Shown in pieces: positions 7,953 to 16,860 of a stretch of 64,000 bases of DNA. Each line of letters starts with the position of its first letter. The first letter of the stretch is position 1. The stretch spans positions 2,976,001-3,040,000 of the forward strand of contig NZ_CP019893.1 in assembly GCF_002156705.1 (NCBI RefSeq). Direction: 5' to 3'. A program made the position numbers and the translations under genes. The stretch is from Natrarchaeobaculum aegyptiacum. Its GTDB lineage: Archaea > Halobacteriota > Halobacteria > Halobacteriales > Natrialbaceae. The notes beneath the pieces are model-generated. The model saw only the letters and a list, made by a program, of their open reading frames with translations. It ran no database searches and was not told the origin of the DNA.

Positions 7953-10900
7953 ATGACCTCGCCCCTTGTGGTATTCTTAGGTGCCGGCCGTCCCTTCTCC
8001 GGCACCGAACCATCTGCACTCCGCCACACAGCTGGCGACCGTCGAGTCCTCGACTGGCTCATCGATGCCTTCACCTCTGAACTCGAGTCCCCCGAACTCC
8101 ACTTCGTCGGTGGCTACCGCCTCGAGGAGATCGTGGAGGAATATCCAGAGATCCACTTCTCGAGAAACGAAGACTGGGAAGACACAGGGACTCTTGGGTC
8201 TCTCCTCGAGGCGCCCCTCCAGAGCGACCGCCCTACCTACGTCTGTTATGCCGACGTGGTCTTCCAGGCGGACGTCGTCGACCGACTCGAGCAAGCTACT
8301 GCCGACGCCGCCATTGCAGTCGACGAACGATGGCGAACGCGCTACAGTGCTCGATCGGACGAGAGTCGCGAACGCGCCGAAAAAGTTCGATACGAAGGAG
8401 ACCATATCGACCGCATTTCGAGCACGCTCGAGCCCGCCTCGGCCGATGCGGAGTTCACGGGGCTGGCACGGTTCTCCCCGGCTGCGATCGAGTTCCTGTT
8501 CGATATCGTCGACCGTGGTCTCCTCGGTCCGGAGAACGCCCTCCCGGATCTCGTGACGGCGCTCTCGCTGGCCGGAATCGACCCGCACCCAGTCGACGTC
8601 GACGGACACTGGGCTGAACTCGAGACCGCGGCGGATCTCGCCCGGTTCGTCCTCGATACGAAAGCCAATACTCTCAAACGACTCGAGTCGATGGTCACCG
8701 AGAGTACGATCGCACCGCAATATACGTTCACGGTCGAGGAGTTCGCGACCGACCCGGCGACAATCTTGGCAGACATCCGCGAGGCATTCGACGTCGAGGT
8801 GATCGTTCGCTCGAGCACGCTCGCGGAGGACGGCTGGGAGCATTCGAACGCCGGTCGGTTCGAGAGCATCCTCGACGTCCGGCTCGAGGACGAGGCGCTT
8901 ACGGACGCGATCGAGACGGTGATCGACTCCTACGACGACAACCCGGACAACCAGGTCCTGGTCCAGCCGATGGTGGAAGACGTCGCCGCGAGCGGTGTGG
9001 CGATGACGCGCACCGTCGAGGGAGGAAGTCCGTACTACGTGATCAACTACGACGCGGCGACGGGGAGCACGGTGACCGTCACGGACGGCACCGGCGACGA
9101 GATTCGGACCGTCGTCGTCCGCAAGGACGCGGTGTCGTCGTTCGCGAGCGACGTTCCAGCATCCGACGATGACTCGACCCCCTCGCTCACCTCCGACGGT
9201 GGAACGGTCGCCCGACTCGAGGGCGACTCCACGATCGCCGGTGATCCGGCGCTCCGGCTCCCGTCGGTGCTCCGGGCGATCGACGAACTCGAGTCGGTCG
9301 TCGGGCACGACGGGCTCGACGTCGAGTTCGCGGTCACTGACGACGGCGAGGTGTACGTCCTCCAGGTGCGACCGATGACCGTGGACGCGGGCGAGCGGTC
9401 GGTCGACGACGACGCCGTCGTGCGGGCCGTCGAGGCGGCCCGCGAAACATTCTGCGAGAGCCAGCGATCGTCGCCGTTCGTCCTCGGCGACCGGACGATC
9501 TTCGGGGTGATGCCGGACTGGAACCCGGCCGAGATAATCGGTCGCAGTCCGCGCCCACTCGCGGAATCGCTGTACCGATACCTGATCATGGACGAGGTAT
9601 GGGCGACCCAACGCGCGGAGTTCGGGTATCGAGACGTCCGCCCGCAGCCGCTGATGCAAACCTTCGCCGGCCAGCCGTTCGTCGACGTCCGCGCGGATTT
9701 CAACTCCTTCGTCCCCGCGAGCGTCTCCGACGAACTGGCCGCGAAACTCGTCGACTACTACCTGACCCGACTCGAGGACCGCCCGGAACTCCACGACAAG
9801 ATCGAGTTCGAAATCGCGCTGACGTGCCTCCCGTTCGATTTCGAGTACCGGGCCGAACCGCTCCGGGAGGCGGGCTTCGACGACGACGAACTCGCGGAGC
9901 TTCGCGAGGGACTCGGAGAGATCACCCGCGGGGCGTTCGACCGCGTCGAGAGCGGGCGTGATATCGCGGCCGTCGAGGCGCTCGAGGACCGGTACGAACG
10001 GCTTCGCGAAGCCGACCTCCCTGACCTCGAGGCCGCTCGGCGGTTGCTCGAGGACTGTCGGCGGCTCGGAACGTTACCGTTCGCCCACCTCGCGCGGTCG
10101 GCGTTCGTCGCCGTCTCGCTGTTACGATCGCTCGAGCGCAAGAACGTCCTGAGCGACGACGACGTCTCGAGATTCCACAACTCGCTGTCGACGGTCGCCC
10201 GCGAATTCGAACTGGACGGCTACCGCGTCGACACTGGCGACCTCGCGTTCGAGGAGTTCGTCGACACGTACGGCCACCTCCGGCCGGGAACGTACGACCT
10301 GACGTCGCCGCGGTACGCGACCGATCCCGACGACTACCTTCGGCCGACCGTCGAAGCAGCGACCGCGCCCGGAGACCATCCCGACCCGCGGGACGTCTGG
10401 GACGAAGATACGAAAGCCGAGATCGAACGCGAACTCGAGGCGATCGGGCTCCCAGCGGAGTGCGAGCGCTTCGTGACGTTCCTCGAAGAGGCCATCGAGG
10501 GACGGGAGTATTCGAAGTTCGTCTTCAGCAAGAACCTGAGCGAGGCGCTCGAGCGGATCGCAGCCTTCGGCGACGGGAACGGGTTCGACCGCGAGGAACT
10601 CTCCTACGTCCCCATAGAGGAGTATCTCGAGCTGACGACCAGTCCGCCGGCCGAGGATCTCGAGACGTGGCTCGAGCGGCGGATCGACGAGGGTCGCGGG
10701 CGGCACGCGATCGCCCGTGCCGTCGAGTTGCCGCCGTTGCTCTGTGACGACGCTGACTTCCTGTGTTTCGAGCGACCGGCGCGGGAGCCGAACTTCGTGA
10801 CGACCGAGATGGTTCGGGCGGAACTCGCTGAGCCCGACCTCGAACCGGACGTCGACCTCGACGGGAGGATCGTGATGATCCCGCAGGCCGATCCCGGCTA

Positions 10901-11096
10901 CGACTGGCTGTTCGGATACGACGTCGAGGGATTGATCACGATGTACGGCGGGACGAACTCTCACATGGCGATCAGAGCCGCCGAGTTCGAACTGCCTGCG
11001 GCGATTGGCGTCGGCGAGTCGCTGTACGAAAAGCTCAGTGGCGCGTCAGTGGTTGAACTGGATTGCGAAGCAAACACCGTCGAGACGATTCGATGA
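7953..11096 (+). CDS. NTP-transferase-like domain fused to PEP-synthase-like L-glutamine kinase (Cj1418-like)
   Basis: A 1047-aa protein. Residues 1 to about 235 resemble a nucleotidyltransferase fold with a weak GxG motif (FLGAGRPFSG). Residues about 255-470 form an ATP-grasp domain like that of PEP synthase (VRSST at 285-289, then HSNAGRFESIL). Residue 520 begins MPDWNPAEIIGRSPRPLAES, a block characteristic of C. jejuni Cj1418-type L-glutamine kinases. The C-terminus is the phosphohistidine domain with MYGGTNSHMAIRA, His1004 being the expected phosphorylated residue. Cj1418 phosphorylates the amide nitrogen of L-glutamine using ATP, releasing AMP and phosphate. The stop overlaps the next start as ATGA. 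The family assignment rests on recalled motifs; substrate identity is inference strengthened by the two following genes. Confidence 0.8.
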   Translation: MTSPLVVFLGAGRPFSGTEPSALRHTAGDRRVLDWLIDAFTSELESPELHFVGGYRLEEIVEEYPEIHFSRNEDWEDTGTLGSLLEAPLQSDRPTYVCYADVVFQADVVDRLEQATADAAIAVDERWRTRYSARSDESRERAEKVRYEGDHIDRISSTLEPASADAEFTGLARFSPAAIEFLFDIVDRGLLGPENALPDLVTALSLAGIDPHPVDVDGHWAELETAADLARFVLDTKANTLKRLESMVTESTIAPQYTFTVEEFATDPATILADIREAFDVEVIVRSSTLAEDGWEHSNAGRFESILDVRLEDEALTDAIETVIDSYDDNPDNQVLVQPMVEDVAASGVAMTRTVEGGSPYYVINYDAATGSTVTVTDGTGDEIRTVVVRKDAVSSFASDVPASDDDSTPSLTSDGGTVARLEGDSTIAGDPALRLPSVLRAIDELESVVGHDGLDVEFAVTDDGEVYVLQVRPMTVDAGERSVDDDAVVRAVEAARETFCESQRSSPFVLGDRTIFGVMPDWNPAEIIGRSPRPLAESLYRYLIMDEVWATQRAEFGYRDVRPQPLMQTFAGQPFVDVRADFNSFVPASVSDELAAKLVDYYLTRLEDRPELHDKIEFEIALTCLPFDFEYRAEPLREAGFDDDELAELREGLGEITRGAFDRVESGRDIAAVEALEDRYERLREADLPDLEAARRLLEDCRRLGTLPFAHLARSAFVAVSLLRSLERKNVLSDDDVSRFHNSLSTVAREFELDGYRVDTGDLAFEEFVDTYGHLRPGTYDLTSPRYATDPDDYLRPTVEAATAPGDHPDPRDVWDEDTKAEIERELEAIGLPAECERFVTFLEEAIEGREYSKFVFSKNLSEALERIAAFGDGNGFDREELSYVPIEEYLELTTSPPAEDLETWLERRIDEGRGRHAIARAVELPPLLCDDADFLCFERPAREPNFVTTEMVRAELAEPDLEPDVDLDGRIVMIPQADPGYDWLFGYDVEGLITMYGGTNSHMAIRAAEFELPAAIGVGESLYEKLSGASVVELDCEANTVETIR

Positions 11097-11749
11097 CTCG
11101 GCCCCGAATCGGACTCACCCAGCGCGTCTACGAGGTCGAGGCCTACGAGGAGCGACGCGACTGTCTCGATCAGCGGTGGGGACCGTTCGTACAGTCGTTC
11201 GGCCTCGACCCAGTCCCGCTTCCGAACCGGGTCGAGGACGTTGCAGGCTACGTCGATCGGCTCGAACTGGACGGCGTCGTCGTCACCGGTGGCAACGACT
11301 TCGCTCACCTCGAGGACGGGACGAACGTCGCTCCGGAGCGCGACGAGTTCGAGCGGACGCTCCTCGAGGCCGCGATCGATCGCAACCTCCCAGTCCTTGG
11401 CGTCTGCCGCGGGTTGCAGCTACTCAACCTCCACTTCGGCGGTTCGCTTCGCGACGTCGACGGACACGTCGCGAAAGAACACGAACTCGAGGTGGATCCG
11501 AACGCGACGGCCCTCGAAGACGTCCCCCGGACCATCCCGGTCAACAGCTACCATGGGTATGGCATCGGCGAGGACGACCTGGGCGACGGCCTGCGCGTCT
11601 GTGGGCACGTTTCGGACGGGACGATAGAGTGGGTCGAACACGACCGCTATCCCATCACGGGGATCATGTGGCATCCCGAACGCGAGTCACCATCGTCCGG
11701 GCTGGATCGGCGCATTATTAGGTCGCGTCTCCCAACCGAAACTGTATGA
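11093..11749 (+). CDS. Class I glutamine-amidotransferase-fold hydrolase, gamma-glutamyl-CDP-amidate hydrolase-like (Cj1417-like)
   Basis: A 218-aa peptidase C26/GATase1-fold protein. The nucleophile elbow is VLGVCRGLQLLN with Cys105, and GIMWHPERE supplies His194 and Glu196 to complete the triad. VTGGNDFAHL near residue 64 is the expected glycine-rich loop. In C. jejuni, Cj1417 removes glutamate from CDP-L-glutamine to give cytidine diphosphoramidate. A generic gamma-glutamyl-GABA hydrolase annotation would also fit the fold, but the setting argues otherwise: the gene overlaps the glutamine-kinase gene (ATGA at 11093) and the cytidylyltransferase gene (ATGA at 11746). The start at 11093 is supported by this coupling and by the conserved beginning TRPRIGLTQRVYEVE. 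Confidence 0.8.
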   Translation: MTRPRIGLTQRVYEVEAYEERRDCLDQRWGPFVQSFGLDPVPLPNRVEDVAGYVDRLELDGVVVTGGNDFAHLEDGTNVAPERDEFERTLLEAAIDRNLPVLGVCRGLQLLNLHFGGSLRDVDGHVAKEHELEVDPNATALEDVPRTIPVNSYHGYGIGEDDLGDGLRVCGHVSDGTIEWVEHDRYPITGIMWHPERESPSSGLDRRIIRSRLPTETV

Positions 11750-12525
11750 GCACGGGGACGACGGCCATCCACCTCGCTGCCGGCGAGGGGACGCGACTCA
11801 GGCCGCTGACGAACGATCGACCCAAGCCCCTCGTAGAACTCGGCGGTACCTCGCTGCTCGAGCGAAACGTCGAGACGCTCGAGCGTGCTGGCGTCGAGAA
11901 CCAGATCGTGGTCACGGGCCACGAGGGTGACCAAATTAGGGATCTCGGCCTCGAGACAGTCCACAACGGGGTATACGACGAAACGGAGATGGTATACAGT
12001 CTGTTCAGGGCCGCAGACGAGTTCCCTGAGGAGGGAGCCGGCGACCTCATCATCTCCTACGGCGATATCGTCTACGAACGGGCGATCGTCGAGGAACTGC
12101 TGGCCTGTGACGCCCCGATGTGCATTGTCGTCGACCGCGAGTGGCGAGCCCTGTGGAACGCCCGGTTCGACGACCCGCTCGAGGACGCAGAAACCCTCTC
12201 GCTCGATGGCGAAGGCCGAATTCGTTCGATCGGAGACACCCCCTCTGGCTACGACGACATCGACGCCCAGTACACCGGCCTCCTCAAAGTGCGGAACGAT
12301 CACGTCGAGCCCCTGATCGACGTCTACCGCGATCTGGACGATCAGCAGGACGGCTACGTCTCGGTCGACACGACCGCGTTCCTCCAGGGGTTGATCGACG
12401 ACGACTGGCACCTCCAGGCCGTCCCGGTCGACGGCGGGTGGCTCGAGGTGGACACCCTGTCCGACCTCGAGCACTATCGCCAGCGATACGAGGATGGGTC
12501 TCTCGACGAGTTCATCTCGCTGTGA
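11746..12525 (+). CDS. Nucleotidyltransferase, probable CTP:phosphoglutamine cytidylyltransferase (Cj1416/LicC-like)
   Basis: A 259-aa NTP transferase. The N-terminal signature HLAAGEGTRLRPLTNDRPKP binds the nucleotide. EMVYSLF near residue 82 and ISYGDIVYE near residue 103 are typical of phosphocholine or phosphoglutamine cytidylyltransferases rather than sugar nucleotidylyltransferases. VDREWRALWNARFDDPLEDA and a C-terminal WLEVDTLSDLEHY complete the pattern. In C. jejuni, Cj1416 makes CDP-L-glutamine from CTP and L-glutamine phosphate. The gene overlaps its predecessor by ATGA and is last in the three-gene operon. Phosphocholine activation is the main alternative, but it would not explain the kinase and hydrolase partners. 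Confidence 0.78.
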   Translation: MSTGTTAIHLAAGEGTRLRPLTNDRPKPLVELGGTSLLERNVETLERAGVENQIVVTGHEGDQIRDLGLETVHNGVYDETEMVYSLFRAADEFPEEGAGDLIISYGDIVYERAIVEELLACDAPMCIVVDREWRALWNARFDDPLEDAETLSLDGEGRIRSIGDTPSGYDDIDAQYTGLLKVRNDHVEPLIDVYRDLDDQQDGYVSVDTTAFLQGLIDDDWHLQAVPVDGGWLEVDTLSDLEHYRQRYEDGSLDEFISL

Positions 12526-12619
12526 GGTCCCCCACTGACGTCGTTCGCCTGACTGGACACCGGATCAGTCCGAAACGAAAAACCGACAACCCCCAATCAC
12601 GGTCGTTCGTCGTCGGTCG

Positions 12620-14425
12620 TCACTCGACGGTCACGCTCTTGGCCAGATTCCGCGGCTTGTCGATCGAGCGCCCCTTCAGATTGGCGACGTGGTAGGCGAA
12701 CAGCTGGAAGTAGACGTTCGCCACCAGCGGTTCGAACAGCCCGACCGACGGAACCTCGAGCGCGACGTCGACCGATCCCCCCTCACCCGCCGATGAAACA
12801 ACGCCGATAGCGGGTGCCCCCCGCGTCTGGGCCTCGACGACGTTGTGCATCGTCGCCTCCCGTTCCGCAGCCTCCGTCAGGACCGCCAGAACGGGCGTAT
12901 CGTCGTCGACCAGCGCCAGCGGGCCGTGTTTCAGCTCGCCGGCGGCGAACCCTTCGGCGTGATCGTAGGAGATCTCCTTCAGTTTCAGCGCGCCCTCGAG
13001 GGCCACGGGATAGCCGAATCGCCGGCCGACGAAGAAAAACGACGACGCGTCCTGATACTCGCGAGCCGTCTCGAGCACCTGCTCGTCCTCGTCGAGAACC
13101 TGCTGGACGGCTCCCGGGAGTCCTCGGAGATCAGCGAGGACGTCGCGAGCCTCGGCGGCCGACAGCTGGCCGCGCTCGCGTCCCATCCGGACGGCGAGCA
13201 AGGCGAGCGTGGTCACCTGCGAGGCGAACGTCTTGGTCGCGGCGACGCCGATCTCGGGGCCGGCCCGGATAAAGGCCGTCTCGTCGGTCTCCCGCGTGAC
13301 GGTGCTGCCGAGCGTATTGGTCACGGCGAGGGTTCGAGCGCCGGCACCCGCGGCTTCCCGGATCGCCCCCAGTGTATCTGCGGTCTCACCGCTCTGGGTG
13401 ACTGCCACGACGAGCGTGCGCCAGGGGTCTCGTCCCCCATTGAACCGGTACTCGCTCGCGATTTCGACGCTCGTCCTGACGTCTGCGAGTTCCTCGAGCA
13501 ACTGCGCGCCGTAGAGACTCGCGTAGTAGGAGGTTCCGCAGGCGACGAACTGGACCTCCTCGAGCGAATCCAGGTATCCCTGCGGGAACGAGACGTCGAG
13601 GTCCACGTCGCCGCGGTCCCGATCTACCCGACCCGAGAGCGTCTGTCGGAGGGCAGCGGGTTGTTCGTGGATCTCCTTTCGCATGTAGTGGTCGTAGCCG
13701 GCCTTCTCGGCGGCGTCGGCCTCCCACTCGACGGTTTCGATCGCTGGCTCCACTGTCCCGCCGCCCCGATACACCGTCACCGACTCACCCTCGAGGGCGA
13801 CCAGGTCGTCGTCTTCGAGGTAGGTCACCGACCGCGTGTGCTCGAGGAACGCCGTCACGTCGCTCGCGAGGAAAGAGCCGTCATCCCCGTGTCCAATTAC
13901 GAGCGGGCTCTCGTGGCGGGTGGCGACGATTCGATCCCGACCGGCGCGGACGGCCGCGATGGCGTAGCTCCCATCGAGTCGGTCGACGACGGCTTCGAGT
14001 GCCGACAGCAGGTCGTGGCCGCCCTCGAGTTCGCGCTCGAGGAGGTGGGGGACGACTTCGGTGTCCGTATCACTGGCGAACGCGTAGCCGTCGGCCTCGA
14101 GTTCCCTCCGCAGGGCCTCGTAGTTCTGGATGATCCCGTTGTGGACGACGGCGACCTCGCCCGACTGACTGCAGTGGGGGTGGGCGTTTCCGTCCGTGGG
14201 CGGGCCGTGGGTCGACCACCGCGTGTGGCCGATGGCTGTCGTCGCGCCGGGCGCGTCGGGGACCGACAGTTCGCCGACCTCCCCGGCTCGCTTCGCGACC
14301 GTCAGGTCGTCCCCGACGAGCGCGACGCCCGCGGAGTCGTACCCCCGGTACTCGAGGTTCTCGAGTCCAGCGGACACGAGCGGTCCGGCCGCCTCGTCTC
14401 CAGTGTAGCCGACGATTCCGCACAT
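12620..14425 (-). CDS. glmS: Glutamine--fructose-6-phosphate aminotransferase (isomerizing)
   Basis: A 601-aa enzyme that converts fructose-6-phosphate and glutamine to glucosamine-6-phosphate and glutamate, the entry step to UDP-GlcNAc. The true start is the ATG at 14425, because the mature protein must begin with the nucleophilic cysteine (MCGIVGYTG). The N-terminal Ntn glutaminase shows GHTRWSTHGPPTDGNAHPH. Two SIS isomerase domains follow (VACGTSYYASLYGAQ and FFVGRRFGYPVALEGALKLK), and the protein ends in the family-typical DKPRNLAKSVTVE. It starts one nucleotide after the stop of the GlmU-like gene, so the two form an operon that feeds amino sugars to the surface-glycan genes. Confidence 0.95.
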   Translation of the reverse strand: MCGIVGYTGDEAAGPLVSAGLENLEYRGYDSAGVALVGDDLTVAKRAGEVGELSVPDAPGATTAIGHTRWSTHGPPTDGNAHPHCSQSGEVAVVHNGIIQNYEALRRELEADGYAFASDTDTEVVPHLLERELEGGHDLLSALEAVVDRLDGSYAIAAVRAGRDRIVATRHESPLVIGHGDDGSFLASDVTAFLEHTRSVTYLEDDDLVALEGESVTVYRGGGTVEPAIETVEWEADAAEKAGYDHYMRKEIHEQPAALRQTLSGRVDRDRGDVDLDVSFPQGYLDSLEEVQFVACGTSYYASLYGAQLLEELADVRTSVEIASEYRFNGGRDPWRTLVVAVTQSGETADTLGAIREAAGAGARTLAVTNTLGSTVTRETDETAFIRAGPEIGVAATKTFASQVTTLALLAVRMGRERGQLSAAEARDVLADLRGLPGAVQQVLDEDEQVLETAREYQDASSFFFVGRRFGYPVALEGALKLKEISYDHAEGFAAGELKHGPLALVDDDTPVLAVLTEAAEREATMHNVVEAQTRGAPAIGVVSSAGEGGSVDVALEVPSVGLFEPLVANVYFQLFAYHVANLKGRSIDKPRNLAKSVTVE

Positions 14426-14426
14426 G

Positions 14427-15584
14427 TTAGCCCCTCCTGACGACCGCATCCGGTTCGATCCGACCGCCGACGGTTGCCCCCGCGTCGACGACTGCGCCGT
14501 CGCCGAGCACGGTTCCCGGTTCGGCCGTTACCCCTGCCCCGACGACGGCGTTGTCACCGACCACGGCTCCGAGGGCGATGCCCTCGTGGACCTCGCCGTC
14601 GACGACCATCGTCGCGCCATCGCCGGTGAGCGTGGCGTTCGCCCCGACCCGGGCGTTCTCGCCGACGATCGAGTTTCGGACGACCGCACCCGCTTCCACG
14701 ACGGCGTCGGGGAGAACCACGGCGTTCGAAACCACGGCGTTCGCCTCGATCGTGACGTTGTCACCGATGGCCGTCGCGCCGCCGATCGTCGCGTTCGGCC
14801 CAGTCGAGACGTCCTGGCCGAGCACGCTATCACTCGGGGCCAACTCTCGACCGCTCGAGCCACCGTCCTGGTCGACCTGTGCGGCGTTCACGTCGAGCAG
14901 ATCCCAGAGGTGGGAGACGTCGAGCCAGCGACCGCCGTACCTGACCGCTCGCATCGACTCCTCCTCGACGAGGCCCTCGAGCGTCGTCGTGATCGCGAGT
15001 TCACCGTCTCGTGTCGGCGTCTCGCCGATCGCGTCGAAGATCGAGGGCTCGAAGCCGTAGACGCCGGCGTTGATGAGTTCGGCGGTCGTCGACACCTGTG
15101 GCTTCTCTTCGATTTCGGTCACCGTCTCGCCCTCGAGGGTGACGATTCCGTACTCGCTCGCCGATTCGGAGCGCGTGACAGACAGGACCGGTTCGCCGGT
15201 TGCCAGCAGTTCGTCCCGGACGCGTTCGACGAGGTCGGCGTCGACGATCTGGTCGCCGTTGAGCACCACGAACGGTCCGTCGACGCGTTCTCGTGCCTGT
15301 TCGATCGCGTGTGCAGTCCCCAGTTGCGACGCTTGCTCGACGTACTCGATGTTAACGCCCCAGTCGTCACCGTCCCCGAAGTAGTTCCGAATGCGTTCTT
15401 GCTGGTAGCCGACGACGAGGACGATCCGGTCGATACCGGCGTCGACGACCGACTCGAGGACGTGTTCAAGGATCGGTCGGTTCGCGACTGGAACCATCGG
15501 TTTCGGTCGCCGGTTCGTCAGTGGCTCGAGCCGGCGACCTTCGCCGGCCGCGAGGACGACAGCCGGCACGTCGCTCTCGGTCAT
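14427..15584 (-). CDS. glmU: Bifunctional sugar-1-phosphate nucleotidylyltransferase/acetyltransferase (GlmU-like)
   Basis: A 385-aa protein. The N-terminal nucleotidylyltransferase carries VVLAAGEGRRLEPLTNRRPK, the pyrophosphorylase signature. The C-terminal about 150 residues are left-handed beta-helix hexapeptide repeats (ANATIGGATAIGDNVTIEAN and similar), as in GlmU and the archaeal bifunctional ST0452-type enzymes that acetylate GlcN-1-P and make UDP-GlcNAc. Its position one nucleotide before glmS supports that job over dTDP-glucose synthesis. The start at 15584 is preferred over one 48 nt upstream, since AGTATTCGGTTATTCG lies 17-33 nt before it as a leaderless promoter. Confidence 0.85.
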   Translation of the reverse strand: MTESDVPAVVLAAGEGRRLEPLTNRRPKPMVPVANRPILEHVLESVVDAGIDRIVLVVGYQQERIRNYFGDGDDWGVNIEYVEQASQLGTAHAIEQARERVDGPFVVLNGDQIVDADLVERVRDELLATGEPVLSVTRSESASEYGIVTLEGETVTEIEEKPQVSTTAELINAGVYGFEPSIFDAIGETPTRDGELAITTTLEGLVEEESMRAVRYGGRWLDVSHLWDLLDVNAAQVDQDGGSSGRELAPSDSVLGQDVSTGPNATIGGATAIGDNVTIEANAVVSNAVVLPDAVVEAGAVVRNSIVGENARVGANATLTGDGATMVVDGEVHEGIALGAVVGDNAVVGAGVTAEPGTVLGDGAVVDAGATVGGRIEPDAVVRRG

Positions 15585-15600
15585 GCCTGCTGGTCTCGGG

Positions 15601-15617
15601 CGAATAACCGAATACTT
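15601..15617 (-). promoter_or_regulatory. TATA-like element for the glmU-glmS operon
   Basis: On the minus strand, AAGTATTCGGTTATTCG lies 17-33 nt before the glmU start at 15584. Confidence 0.4.
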
Positions 15618-15768
15618 GATGGTCGCGTACACGCCGGTGGCAGTCGGGGGTGGAGGGGGCAGGGCTCGGTCGACGCTCGACCCCGGGTACCGACGACGCG
15701 ACCGAGACCCGGGACCGTCCAGCGGCTGCTTCGTAACAGACTAGTGACCCGCCTCCGTCCACGGGGGT

Positions 15769-16752
15769 ATGACCGTGCTGGTAACCGGCGGGGCCGGATT
15801 CATCGGCTCGCACCTCGCCGAGGCCTTCCTCGAGGACGGACGCGAGGTCGTGGTGATCGACCCGCTGGACCCGTACTACGATACGGACATCAAACGGCGA
15901 AATATCGACCGCTGTCGGTCGGTCGGCGGCGACCGCTACGAGTTCGTCGACGGCTCGATCACCGACGAGGCCCTCGTTCGCGATCTCGTCTCGAGTCGAG
16001 ACGTCGAGTACGTCTTCCATCAGGCCGCACAGGCGGGCGTTCGGACCAGTGTCGAGAATCCGAAGAAGCCCCACGAGATCAACACGACGGGGTTGCTCAA
16101 CCTGTTACTCGCCGCCGAGGAGGCGGGTGTCGAACGGTTCGTCAACGCCTCGTCGTCGTCGGTCTACGGCGAGATGGAGTATCTCCCGTACGACGAGGAT
16201 CACCAGAACGTGCCACAGAGCCCCTACGGCGTGACCAAGCTCACGGCCGAACACTACTGTCGCGTCTGGACCGACGTCTACGACGTCCCCACCGTCAGTC
16301 TCCGGTACTTTACGGTCTACGGGCCGCGGATGCGTCCGAACATGGCGATCACGAACTTTACGTCGCGCTGTCTCAACGGCGAACCCCCGGTCATCTACGG
16401 CGACGGGCAACAGACCCGGGACTTCACCTACGTCGACGACATCGTCGAGGCCAACCGCTCACTCCTCGAGACCGACGCGGCCGACGGAGAAGCGATGAAC
16501 GTGGGTTCGACGGGCAACATCACGATCGAGGAACTCGCCGAACACATCGTCGAGGAGACGGGTGCTGACGTCGACCTCGAGTACGCCGAGGCGAAGGAAG
16601 CGGACGCTCGCCACACGCACGCAGACGTCTCGAAGGCGACGGACCTGATCGGCTACGAACCGACGACCACCATCCGTGAGGGCGTTTCCAGATTCGTCGA
16701 CTGGTACCGCGAGAATCGTGACTGGTACGAACCGCTCGTGTTGAACTCCTGA
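15769..16752 (+). CDS. NAD-dependent nucleotide-sugar epimerase/dehydratase
   Basis: A 327-aa extended short-chain dehydrogenase. The N-terminus is the Rossmann signature VLVTGGAGFIGSHLAEAFL. The catalytic Ser-Tyr-Lys is visible as ASSSSVYGE followed by SPYGVTKLTAEHYC. A conserved substrate-domain stretch is TVYGPRMRPNMAITNF. The family includes UDP-glucose 4-epimerase and UDP-glucuronate 4-epimerase, and the exact nucleotide sugar cannot be fixed from sequence. It lies between the amino-sugar operon and aglF, so it belongs to the nucleotide-sugar supply for surface glycans. Confidence 0.85.
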   Translation: MTVLVTGGAGFIGSHLAEAFLEDGREVVVIDPLDPYYDTDIKRRNIDRCRSVGGDRYEFVDGSITDEALVRDLVSSRDVEYVFHQAAQAGVRTSVENPKKPHEINTTGLLNLLLAAEEAGVERFVNASSSSVYGEMEYLPYDEDHQNVPQSPYGVTKLTAEHYCRVWTDVYDVPTVSLRYFTVYGPRMRPNMAITNFTSRCLNGEPPVIYGDGQQTRDFTYVDDIVEANRSLLETDAADGEAMNVGSTGNITIEELAEHIVEETGADVDLEYAEAKEADARHTHADVSKATDLIGYEPTTTIREGVSRFVDWYRENRDWYEPLVLNS

Positions 16753-16860
16753 GTCAGCGAGCGAGCGTCTGCACCAGTCGGTGGTTCCTCCCCGTCGTCG
16801 AGTGAGTCCGGTACTCGCGGAGCCGAAAGTATTTGGCCGCTGGTTCGGATCTTTTTGGGT

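Noticed and set aside
7977-9794. 605-codon minus-strand frame under the glutamine kinase gene
   Set aside because: Antisense shadow of the kinase gene with no recognisable domain.
11093-11749. Generic gamma-glutamyl-GABA hydrolase (PuuD) assignment
   Set aside because: The fold fits, but no putrescine genes are near and both overlapping neighbours point to the phosphoramidate pathway.
12845-16568. Long plus-strand open frames across glmS, glmU and into the epimerase gene (531 and 714 codons)
   Set aside because: They are antisense or out-of-frame shadows of three well-identified genes.
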